Part shown: in pieces, positions 1 to 7,851 of the stretch
How positions within the stretch are numbered: position 1 is the stretch's first letter
Layout of the letters: each line of letters starts with the position of its first letter
Assembly: GCA_016302705.1 (NCBI GenBank)
Contig: JAEDNC010000019.1
Location: 1 to 11,420, forward strand
Origin: Bacilli bacterium
GTDB lineage: Bacteria; Bacillota_I; Bacilli_A; RFN20; CAG-826
Length of the DNA: 11,420 nucleotides
Direction of reading: 5' to 3'
Program-made: the position numbers and the translations under genes
The notes under the pieces: model-generated
Told to the model about the DNA's origin: nothing
Seen by the model: the letters and a program-made list of their open reading frames with translations, nothing else
Database searches by the model: none

Positions 1-870
1 GGCTTTAGTGGTCTAATCCCATCTATTGTTTCTCTAGAAAATAATAAAAAACTCGCTTTAGCGAATAAAGAGTCCTTAGTCGTTGGAGGAGAACTCATTA
101 ACGATTTACTTTCTAAAGGAAAAGGAGAACTCTTCCCAATTGATAGCGAACATTCCGCTTTATGGAAATGTTTAAAAGTTGATGACAAAAATGTTAAAAA
201 GATGATGCTTACCGCTAGCGGAGGAGCATTTAGAAAACTTAGTCGTGACGAATTAAATAATGTCACTGCTAAAGATGCATTAAATCATCCGACTTGGGTG
301 ATGGGTGCTAAGATTACTATCGACTGCGCTACGATGATCAATAAATGTTTTGAAATTATTGAAGCAGGATATTTATATCACTATCCGATTAATAAGATTG
401 GAGTTACGCTTCATGACGAATCTCATCTTCATTCATATTTAATATATGAAAATGGTTTACATCGTGGTGAAATCTCTAAACCAGATATGAGAAATCCAAT
501 TAAATTTGCTTTATATGAAGGTAAGATTCTATTTGCTACTCAAACATTCTCTTCTTTGGAAGAGCTGAAAGGATTCCATTTCCATGAATTTAATCCTGAT
601 AGATATCCTTTAGTGGCTCTAGCAGGTACTGTCCTAACTAAAAAAGGAACTTATGGAGCAGTGTTAAACCGCTCTAACGAAGTAGCGGTTGCCCATTTCT
701 TAAAAGGGGATATCTCATTTCTAGATATCGAACGCATTGTCATTAAATGTATGAATGAACATAAAAATATTTCTCATCCATCTTTAACAGAGATTATTGA
801 AATTGATCATAAGATTAATGAGAAAGCTGAATTATTAGTGAAACAAATTATGAAAGGAGAACAAATTTAA
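1..870 (+). CDS. dxr: 1-deoxy-D-xylulose 5-phosphate reductoisomerase, 5'-truncated by the window edge
   Basis: Frame 1 is open from the first base, so the gene starts upstream; 289 codons are present of a usual 380 or so. Dxr converts 1-deoxy-D-xylulose 5-phosphate to 2-C-methyl-D-erythritol 4-phosphate with NADPH in the cytosolic MEP isoprenoid pathway. Visible family motifs are LANKESLV, the metal-binding PIDSEHSA, LTASGG, HPTWVMG (codons from 286), the NK...E block (about 322-354) and PDMRNPIKFAL. The protein is divergent. The phosphate-binding block normally written DSATxMNKGxE reads DCATMINKCFE here, so the serine equivalent to E. coli Ser222 is cysteine (codon 325-327). HPQS is replaced by HDES, though the histidine remains. 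The stop TAA overlaps the next start codon in TAATG, indicating a coupled operon with rseP. Identity is secure; whether activity is altered is unknown. Confidence 0.95.
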   Translation, partial: GFSGLIPSIVSLENNKKLALANKESLVVGGELINDLLSKGKGELFPIDSEHSALWKCLKVDDKNVKKMMLTASGGAFRKLSRDELNNVTAKDALNHPTWVMGAKITIDCATMINKCFEIIEAGYLYHYPINKIGVTLHDESHLHSYLIYENGLHRGEISKPDMRNPIKFALYEGKILFATQTFSSLEELKGFHFHEFNPDRYPLVALAGTVLTKKGTYGAVLNRSNEVAVAHFLKGDISFLDIERIVIKCMNEHKNISHPSLTEIIEIDHKINEKAELLVKQIMKGEQI

Positions 871-2462
871 TGATTGTACTATATATATTATTGTTTATTG
901 TTTGCCTTTCTACTTTAGTTATGGTCCACGAGGCTGGACACTTAATCGCCGCTAAAACATTTAAGGTGTATTGCTTTGAATATGCAGTGGGATTTGGCCC
1001 AAAGCTCTTCTCTAGAAAAAGAAAAAATGGAGAAACCTATTTCTCTATTAGAGCAATTCCTTTTGGTGGATTTGTCTCAATGTATGGAGAACAAGAATCT
1101 GTTCCAGAAGGATTAGAAATAGAACCAAGTAGAAGCTTATTAGCCGTTAAAAAGTGGAAGAGAGCCATTATTATGGTCGCGGGGGTAGTGATGAACTTCC
1201 TTCTCGCAATTGTTATCTTCTTTGTTTATGAAGTTGGATTTCCAACTTATTCAGGAAGATATGGCCACATTACCGTTGCTCCTGATTCTATTGCTTTTAA
1301 CGCCGGTCTTAAGAGTAAAGATGCAGTTTATGCTTCTGTTCTTTCTTATGAAGATAGCACTTTTATTTTCTATGATGAGAATGCCTCCATTACTTATACA
1401 GATGCCTCAAATAAAGACGCTTATATTGGCTTTAACTATAACACCCTTACCATTAAAGATACCTCTTTAATTAATCACGCGGTAAGTTATGAAAGATTAA
1501 CGTTTGGTGATTATCTTATTGGCACCGATCCAGCAATAAGTATCGCGTCAATTATGACTACTGATTATTCAGGAAGTGATGTTGTAATTAACTCTGTCAC
1601 TGGATTCACAAGTGGGTATCGTTATAAACAAGATGGTGAAAATTATCTAGTTGAATTCGCTATGATCAACGATAGCGGAACATTAGATGACGAATATGTC
1701 ATTGCAAAAGTTACATTTACTGAAGACCAATTTAAAACATTTAAATTCGTTCCTAATAATAGCGAAGTAACTGTCAGCGGTGATATCTATCAAGAAGAAG
1801 TTGATGGAAAGATTGTTAAATATATCAACGTCCAGAATTATTCCATGCCTTATCCTAATTTACTTGGTAAAAACTTATTTACTAAGAAAACAGAATTAGG
1901 TGCAGAACCAAATAGAATTCAATTTAGTTTATATGTTATGGATGATGATAATCCAACTGGTAGAGGGGCTGCTACTTCTTTAGGATCAGTGGATTTGAAT
2001 AAGGTTAACGATATATATCGTTTGCCAGATAACCTTGGTTTATCCATGCAGTTAGATGTTGGTAGGAACTCTTTTGGTGACGCTCTTGGTAAGACGTTTG
2101 AAGACTTTGGTAATAGTGCCACTCTTATCGTTAGAGGATTAGGTTCTTTATTTACTGAAGATGGTTGGAAAAATGTCGGTGGCATTATCGCTATAGGAGT
2201 GTCGACTACCAAAATCTTGCAAGAGAATGGATTCGGAACATTCTTATTCTATTGGGGATTAATCTCCGTTAACTTAGGAATAATTAATTTATTACCGTTC
2301 CCAGGATTAGATGGATGGCATTTACTTGTCATTGCTATTGAAGGAATATTCAGAAAAGAAATACCAGCGAAAGTTAAAAACGTCGTTTCAGCAGTAGGCA
2401 TCTTAATTCTATTCGCCTTAATGATTTTAATCGTCGCTAAAGACATAATTGGACTATTTTAA
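870..2462 (+). CDS. rseP: RseP/RasP-type site-2 intramembrane zinc metalloprotease, enlarged extracytoplasmic region
   Basis: This is a membrane-embedded M50 protease that cleaves membrane-bound substrates such as anti-sigma factors or signal peptide remnants. The 530 aa protein has an N-terminal membrane helix carrying the zinc site HEAGH (residues 20-24). A conserved second segment with GVVMNFLLA lies near residues 100-115. A long extracytoplasmic region spans roughly 125-410. Two C-terminal helices frame NLLPFPGLDGW, in which Asp481 is the third zinc ligand. A PDZ-like stretch (APDSIAFNAGLKSKD) follows the second helix. Family members such as B. subtilis RasP are about 420 aa, so about 110 extra residues sit in the extracytoplasmic part. 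The usual PALDGG is PGLDGW here. The start is ATG 870, with AAAGGAGA (853-860) nine bases upstream, and it overlaps the dxr stop. Its own stop lies inside the polC ribosome binding site. Function is confident; the substrate is unknown. Confidence 0.93.
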   Translation: MIVLYILLFIVCLSTLVMVHEAGHLIAAKTFKVYCFEYAVGFGPKLFSRKRKNGETYFSIRAIPFGGFVSMYGEQESVPEGLEIEPSRSLLAVKKWKRAIIMVAGVVMNFLLAIVIFFVYEVGFPTYSGRYGHITVAPDSIAFNAGLKSKDAVYASVLSYEDSTFIFYDENASITYTDASNKDAYIGFNYNTLTIKDTSLINHAVSYERLTFGDYLIGTDPAISIASIMTTDYSGSDVVINSVTGFTSGYRYKQDGENYLVEFAMINDSGTLDDEYVIAKVTFTEDQFKTFKFVPNNSEVTVSGDIYQEEVDGKIVKYINVQNYSMPYPNLLGKNLFTKKTELGAEPNRIQFSLYVMDDDNPTGRGAATSLGSVDLNKVNDIYRLPDNLGLSMQLDVGRNSFGDALGKTFEDFGNSATLIVRGLGSLFTEDGWKNVGGIIAIGVSTTKILQENGFGTFLFYWGLISVNLGIINLLPFPGLDGWHLLVIAIEGIFRKEIPAKVKNVVSAVGILILFALMILIVAKDIIGLF

Positions 2463-2474
2463 AGGAGGAAAGAT

Positions 2475-5400
2475 ATGAAAGAAAAAATGAAGAGTTTCTT
2501 AACTCATATTCACATCGAGAATATCGATGATTTTGATATCGACTTTGAAATGGTCGGACGCAATCGTTTTAATTACGAACAAATCGATATGATTATCGTT
2601 AAAGAAACCCCATGGAATTACGAATTACTCCGTCAATTCATGGATGGTTTAGGAACGATTGAATACCCATATACATTACATTTCTCATATTTAAATAAGC
2701 CAACTAGTGATGATGCGATTATCCTTTTTGATAGTTGGTATAGATTCATCTATCGAAGCGAAAACGACATCGAACTTATTAAAAAAGATGACTCAGTTAT
2801 CACCGTTCAATATTTAGATGAATTCTTTAAGAGTAGAAACGAGCAAATTATCAAAGAATTTAAATCATTCTTGTCTTTTATTTCATATGACTTCATCGAA
2901 ATTGAAGAAGAGATTAAACCAGTTGAACCTGAAGTCGTTGAAGTTGATGAAAAGACTAAAAAGAAACTCACTAAAGTTGCTTCTAAAGTAGCGGAAGTGG
3001 ATATTGAAGAAAATAAAAACGAACCAGAAGCGATGGACCGTAATGAAATCATCGAAATGGTGGAGAAAGAGCAAAGCGAAAAGAACCAGCAAATGGAAGA
3101 TGCTTTGCTTAAGCAAATGAAGAAAAACCGCGAAGCGATGCTCAAAGAAAGAGAACGCGATCGTATTAATAGACGTGGTAAATATACTTATGTAGAAAAG
3201 ATTGACGATATCACTAACGAGAGTGACCATGTTGACTTTAACGGCAAAGTCTTCTCTTTAGAAGTTGTTGAAAGAGGAGAGAGAAAACGCCTTAATTTTG
3301 GAGTGGCTGATGAATTTGGTGGAGCAATTAGTTGTAACATGTATCAAAACCTCCAAGTTAACGATGAATTAGTTAAAGATTTACTTCACGCAAATGTTCG
3401 TATTAGAGGAGCGGCCTATGTTGATGAATACGACCATAACCTTAAGGTTAAGTCTCATTTTATCGACTTATTACCACCTCCAGAAGTAATACCAGATGCG
3501 ACACCTATTAAGCGTGTTGAATTACATTTACATAGCAATATGTCTACTCAAGATGGGATTTCTGAAATGGGTGAATATTGTAAATACGCTAAAAAGCTTG
3601 GCCATACTGCTATGGCTATTACTGACCATGGTGTGGTTCAAGGATTCCCAGATGCTCAAAAAGCTGGTAAAGACAACGACATGAAGATGCTTTATGGCTG
3701 TGAATTCTATATGGTTGATGACAAACTTAAATATGTTGATAACCCTACAGATATTGAACTTAATAAAGCAGACTATGTTGTATTCGACTTTGAAACTACT
3801 GGTTTGAGCGCTAGATATAACAAGATTATTGAATTTGGTGCTGTTAAGATTGTTCACGGAACAGTTGTTAGCCGTGTCGATATTTTAGTTAACCCTGGAG
3901 TTCCAATCCCAGAAAAGATTAAGCGAATCACTAACATTAGTGACGATATGCTTAAAGACGCTCCTAATATTGAAGAAGCAATGGAAAAGATTATGGATTA
4001 CATTGGAGATGCAATTCTTGTTACACATAACGCCTCCTTCGATATTGCCTTCCTTAACCAAGCCTTAATCGATTTAGGAAAAGAGCCAATCAAGAATGGT
4101 GTTGTTGATACACTTACTCTTTCTCAATACGTCTTTCCAGAATCACGTAGTCATAGGTTAGGTGTTTTGTGTAGAAATATGGAAGTTGAATATGATGAGA
4201 AGAGTGCTCACCGTGCTGATTACGACGCCTTTGTTTTAAGTGAAGTTTGGCAAACCTTATTAGTGAGATTAACTAAAGATAATCTCCATCTTAAACATAA
4301 AGATTTAGTAAATTTAAAAGCTAAAGATGAATTAATCTCTCACCTTAGACCAAAACACGTTATTGCTTTAGCAAAGAATTTAGCAGGATTAAAAGATTTA
4401 TACCGTTTAGTTTCTATTTCTAATATTGATTATTTTGCTAAAGCCTTAAAGATTCCTCTACTCCCAAGAAGAGTGTTAGAAGAATATCGATCTAATCTAT
4501 TAATTGGATCAGCCTGTTTCAATGGTGAAGTTTTTGAAAATGCTAGATATTACAACTCTTATAAGCTTAAGAAGACAATGGCTTTCTATGATTATATTGA
4601 AGTTCAACCACCTGAAAATTATTCCTTCTTAGTGAACATAGAAGAATTAACTGAAAACGATGTTCACCAATATATCAAAGATATTATTTCAGCCGCTAAA
4701 GAGATTGGAAAACCTGTCTGTGCGACTGGAGATGTCCATTATTGCTTGAAGGAAGAAAAGATATTTAGAGATGTTTACATCTCTGCCCCACAAGTTGGCA
4801 AAGGTAATCACCCTCTTAACCCATATAGCAGGGACGATTATCCACCTTTTGCTAACCCAGATCAACATTATCGTTCTACAGAAGAAATGTTTGAATGCTT
4901 TGCTTTCTTAGAAGACAAAGATTTGATTAATGAAATTGTTGTTACTAACACTAACAAGATTGCTGATCAAATTGAAAAGATTCTCCCGGTTCCAAATGAT
5001 AAGTTATATACTCCTACCATTGAAAACTGTGAAGAAAACCTCAAAAAGCTCTGTTTTGATCGCGCTCATGAATTATACGGAGACCCACTCCCTGAATTTA
5101 TCCAAAACCGTTTAGATACCGAACTTAATGGTATTATCACTAATGGATTCTCAGTTATTTACTACATTGCTCATAAACTCGTTAAGAAATCTAACGAAGA
5201 TGGTTACATTGTTGGTAGCCGTGGTTCTGTTGGTTCATCTTTTGTTGCAACAATGTCAGGAATTACTGAAGTTAATCCTCTTCCACCTCATTATTTATGT
5301 CCTCATTGTAAACATCTTGAATGGGGTAAAGAATCCTATCCAGGCATTAGAAGTGGATTTGATTTACCAAAGAAAGTATGTCCAGAATGTGGAGCAGAAA

Positions 5401-6959
5401 TGATTAGCGATGGACAAGATATTCCGTTTGAAACGTTCCTAGGATTCCATGCTGAAAAGGTTCCTGATATTGACCTTAACTTCCCTGGTGATTATCAAGC
5501 TAGGGCCCACGAATATACAAAAGTATTACTTGGTAAAGACAACGTCTTTAGAGCAGGTACAATTGAAACTGTTGCAGATAAAACTGCCTTTGGTTTTGCC
5601 CGTGGATATATTGAAAGATTATTTATGTCTCAAGGAAAGAGTAAAGAAGAAGCGCAAACTCTTCTTGCTGCTTATCCAAAAGCGAAACTCGATTACCTTG
5701 CTAGTGGATGTGTTGGAGTTAAAAGAACAACTGGCCAACACCCAGGAGGAATTGTTGTTATTCCTAAAGATCACGATGTTTATGATTTCACGCCTATCCA
5801 ATGGCCTGCAGATGAAGTTGATAGTGCATGGAAAACCACTCACTTCGACTTCCATTCTATTCACGACACAATTTTAAAGCTTGATATGCTTGGTCACGTT
5901 GACCCGGTTGCTTTAAAGATGATGTGTGATTTAACTCATATCAACATTAAAGACATTCCAATGAATGATCCAGAAGTTTTAGCGCTTTTCTCTAAGGCTG
6001 ATTCTTTAAAATTACATAATAATTACTTAAATGAATCTACTGGAGCGATGGCGATTCCTGAATTTGGTACTGATTTCGTTAGAGGAATCTTAGAGAAAAC
6101 TCGACCAACAACATTCTCGGACTTAGTTATTATTTCTGGTTTGTCTCATGGTACTAATGTTTGGAATGGTAACGCAGAAACAATTATTGATAATAAAACA
6201 GCAACCTTACAAGAAGTTATCGGATGTCGTGATGATATTATGACTTACCTTATTTCTAAAGGTTTACCTGCTAATGTTTCCTTCTCGATTATGGAAGATG
6301 TCCGTAAAGGCAGAGGTTTAAAACCTGAATATGAAGAAGCAATGATTGCACATAATGTTCCTACTTATTACATTGAATCTTGTAAAAAGATTAAATACAT
6401 GTTCCCTAAAGGACATGCGGTGGCTTATGTTACTATGGCTATTAGAGTCGGTTACTTTAAAGTCCATTATCCTTTAGAGTTCTATGCGACATTCTTCTCT
6501 GTTCGTTCAAAACAATACGATATCGTTCCAATGATTAAAGGCGAAGAGGCGATTATTAATCGTTTAGAGCAATTAAAAGTTAAAGAAAAAACAACTGGAG
6601 AAAAGTTAACCACTAAAGAAGAAGATCAACTTAAGACTCTTCAAATCGCAGTTGAAATGACTCAAAGAGGATATAAATTCTCTAATATAGACCTCTATAG
6701 GTCAGATGCGACAAAGTTCGTTGTTGATCACGAACATAATTGCTTAATCCCTCCATTTATCACAATTGATGGATTAGGTGAAAATAACGCGATTACTGTT
6801 ATTGAAGAAAGACAAAAGAGACCATTTACTTCTAAAGAAGATTTACTTAGAAGAACAAAGCTCACCAACACGAACGTTAATGATTTAAGTGCGCTTGGTG
6901 TTTTGGATGACTTGAATGATAGTGACCAATTATCACTATTTGATTTTGGAGGATTTTAA
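2475..6959 (+). CDS. polC: DNA polymerase III alpha subunit, Gram-positive PolC type, with built-in proofreading exonuclease
   Basis: PolC is the replicative DNA polymerase of low-GC Gram-positive bacteria. The 1494 aa order is typical. An N-terminal domain is followed by a highly charged, probably helical linker (about residues 150-235) and an OB fold (about 256-337). The PHP domain starts with HLHS (His351, His353). A DEDDh exonuclease is inserted into it: DFETTG with Asp438 and Glu440, HNASFD with Asp523, HRADYD with His579 and Asp584. The PHP domain then resumes (CATGDVHYC). The polymerase core has a zinc knuckle made of two CPxC pairs (Cys942/945 and Cys969/972) and the catalytic PDIDLNF (Asp998, Asp1000). 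The C-terminus ends in QLSLFDFGGF. Length is slightly above the B. subtilis protein (1437 aa). ATG 2475 has a near-perfect AAAGGAGG six bases upstream. tRNA-Pro begins six bases after the stop, with no terminator between. No key residue is missing. Confidence 0.98.
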   Translation: MKEKMKSFLTHIHIENIDDFDIDFEMVGRNRFNYEQIDMIIVKETPWNYELLRQFMDGLGTIEYPYTLHFSYLNKPTSDDAIILFDSWYRFIYRSENDIELIKKDDSVITVQYLDEFFKSRNEQIIKEFKSFLSFISYDFIEIEEEIKPVEPEVVEVDEKTKKKLTKVASKVAEVDIEENKNEPEAMDRNEIIEMVEKEQSEKNQQMEDALLKQMKKNREAMLKERERDRINRRGKYTYVEKIDDITNESDHVDFNGKVFSLEVVERGERKRLNFGVADEFGGAISCNMYQNLQVNDELVKDLLHANVRIRGAAYVDEYDHNLKVKSHFIDLLPPPEVIPDATPIKRVELHLHSNMSTQDGISEMGEYCKYAKKLGHTAMAITDHGVVQGFPDAQKAGKDNDMKMLYGCEFYMVDDKLKYVDNPTDIELNKADYVVFDFETTGLSARYNKIIEFGAVKIVHGTVVSRVDILVNPGVPIPEKIKRITNISDDMLKDAPNIEEAMEKIMDYIGDAILVTHNASFDIAFLNQALIDLGKEPIKNGVVDTLTLSQYVFPESRSHRLGVLCRNMEVEYDEKSAHRADYDAFVLSEVWQTLLVRLTKDNLHLKHKDLVNLKAKDELISHLRPKHVIALAKNLAGLKDLYRLVSISNIDYFAKALKIPLLPRRVLEEYRSNLLIGSACFNGEVFENARYYNSYKLKKTMAFYDYIEVQPPENYSFLVNIEELTENDVHQYIKDIISAAKEIGKPVCATGDVHYCLKEEKIFRDVYISAPQVGKGNHPLNPYSRDDYPPFANPDQHYRSTEEMFECFAFLEDKDLINEIVVTNTNKIADQIEKILPVPNDKLYTPTIENCEENLKKLCFDRAHELYGDPLPEFIQNRLDTELNGIITNGFSVIYYIAHKLVKKSNEDGYIVGSRGSVGSSFVATMSGITEVNPLPPHYLCPHCKHLEWGKESYPGIRSGFDLPKKVCPECGAEMISDGQDIPFETFLGFHAEKVPDIDLNFPGDYQARAHEYTKVLLGKDNVFRAGTIETVADKTAFGFARGYIERLFMSQGKSKEEAQTLLAAYPKAKLDYLASGCVGVKRTTGQHPGGIVVIPKDHDVYDFTPIQWPADEVDSAWKTTHFDFHSIHDTILKLDMLGHVDPVALKMMCDLTHINIKDIPMNDPEVLALFSKADSLKLHNNYLNESTGAMAIPEFGTDFVRGILEKTRPTTFSDLVIISGLSHGTNVWNGNAETIIDNKTATLQEVIGCRDDIMTYLISKGLPANVSFSIMEDVRKGRGLKPEYEEAMIAHNVPTYYIESCKKIKYMFPKGHAVAYVTMAIRVGYFKVHYPLEFYATFFSVRSKQYDIVPMIKGEEAIINRLEQLKVKEKTTGEKLTTKEEDQLKTLQIAVEMTQRGYKFSNIDLYRSDATKFVVDHEHNCLIPPFITIDGLGENNAITVIEERQKRPFTSKEDLLRRTKLTNTNVNDLSALGVLDDLNDSDQLSLFDFGGF

Positions 6960-6965
6960 TATCGT

Positions 6966-7042
6966 CGGGAAGTAGCGCAATTTGGTAGCGCATCAATTTC
7001 GGGTGTTGAGGGTTGCCAGTTCAAATCTGGTCTTCCCGACCA
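6966..7042 (+). tRNA. tRNA-Pro, anticodon CGG
   Basis: A complete cloverleaf can be folded by hand. The acceptor stem is CGGGAAG/CTTCCCG with seven Watson-Crick pairs. The D stem is GCGC/GCGC. The anticodon stem is TCAAT/GTTGA with loop TTCGGGT, giving anticodon CGG at 7000-7002 followed by G37. The T arm is GCCAG-TTCAAAT-CTGGT. The discriminator is A and CCA is encoded (7040-7042). It reads the rare codon CCG. The gene begins six bases after the polC stop, and no promoter with both hexamers is visible between. It is therefore probably cut out of a polC read-through transcript. Confidence 0.97.
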
Positions 7043-7086
7043 TTTTAAAAATCTATATGAAAAACTGGTTTATTAGAGAAAAGGAA

Positions 7087-7839
7087 ATGTTTGATAAAAG
7101 AATTCATGAAATAGATTTACTTCGTGGCTTTTTGATTATTCTAGTTATCTTTGATCATCTATTATGGTTTATCAATTTCTACATCACTCATCATCAATCA
7201 GCATTTCTTAATTGGTATTGGACTAGCGATTTAAGAAATGCAGTTAGACAAATAGTTTTATTAGCGTTTTTATTCACTTGTGGAGTGAGCTGTTATTTCT
7301 CTAGGAATAATAAAAGAAGGGGTTTCTTGCTATTAATTCTCTGTATTTTAATAACAATAGTGACCCATATTGCTCAACTATTGCCAATGTTTGATAATCG
7401 AGTAGTGGCGATTGATTTCAATATTTTAGGAGTTATTGCTTTATCGATATTACTCTTTACAGTGTTTAAAGATTTATCTTCTAAAAATTTGCTCTTAATT
7501 TCAGGAGCGCTCATGCTGTTTTACTTTTTTATTTTAGTTAGTGCTAAAATATCTCTAGAGCAGGAATATAATCCTTTTAGAAGCATACTCTACTGTAACT
7601 TCAATCCTGTAAGAGAGGGATATGTTGGGGATTATCTTCCATTATTTCCTTATGTCATCGCTCTATTTCTAGGCGTAGTCTTTGCTAGAAAGTTCTATCC
7701 TAATAAAATTTCTTTATTTAAAAGGAAAGGTAATTGGGAAAAACCTATTTGTTTCTTAGGAAGACACACGTTACTTATTTATATCGCTCACGAAGTGATC
7801 TTTACTGGAATCTTCGTATTGTTAGATTTGATTTTTTAG
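7087..7839 (+). CDS. Small multi-pass membrane acyltransferase, HGSNAT_cat / DUF1624-like
   Basis: The predicted product is a 250 aa integral membrane protein with about seven hydrophobic segments. The N-terminus RIHEIDLLRGFLIILVIFDH is the signature of the heparan-alpha-glucosaminide N-acetyltransferase catalytic family (DUF1624/YeiB-like), with Asp10, Arg13-Gly14 and His24. Later family-like elements are NILGVIALSIL, DYLPLFPYVIALFLGVV and, at the C-terminus, LGRHTLLIYIAHEVIF. Members are thought to move acyl groups from a CoA donor to an acceptor at the membrane. The acceptor here is unknown. The start is uncertain. ATG 7087 puts the family motif at residue 5 but its AAGG is only two bases away; ATG 7057 would give 260 aa but has no ribosome binding site. 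A longer frame opening at TTG 6982 lies inside the tRNA and is not credible. The stop TAG overlaps the AGGAGG of the next gene, so the two are probably coupled. Confidence 0.8.
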   Translation: MFDKRIHEIDLLRGFLIILVIFDHLLWFINFYITHHQSAFLNWYWTSDLRNAVRQIVLLAFLFTCGVSCYFSRNNKRRGFLLLILCILITIVTHIAQLLPMFDNRVVAIDFNILGVIALSILLFTVFKDLSSKNLLLISGALMLFYFFILVSAKISLEQEYNPFRSILYCNFNPVREGYVGDYLPLFPYVIALFLGVVFARKFYPNKISLFKRKGNWEKPICFLGRHTLLIYIAHEVIFTGIFVLLDLIF

Positions 7840-7851
7840 GAGGCAATTAAG

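Noticed and set aside
2807..3230. Two overlapping antisense open frames of 112-115 codons opposite polC
   Set aside because: They lie opposite the charged Glu/Lys-rich linker of polC, giving Ser/Phe-rich nonsense proteins typical of shadow frames.
5128..5877. Out-of-frame + strand open frames inside polC
   Set aside because: They have Leu-rich shadow composition, no ribosome binding sites, and are fully covered by a conserved polymerase core.
7015..7042. tRNA-Pro 3' end as an integration attachment site
   Set aside because: No second copy of this segment, integrase or mobility gene is visible in the window.
6982..7086. N-terminal extension of the membrane acyltransferase from TTG 6982
   Set aside because: It runs through most of tRNA-Pro, has no ribosome binding site, and the family motif begins only after residue 35 of this version.
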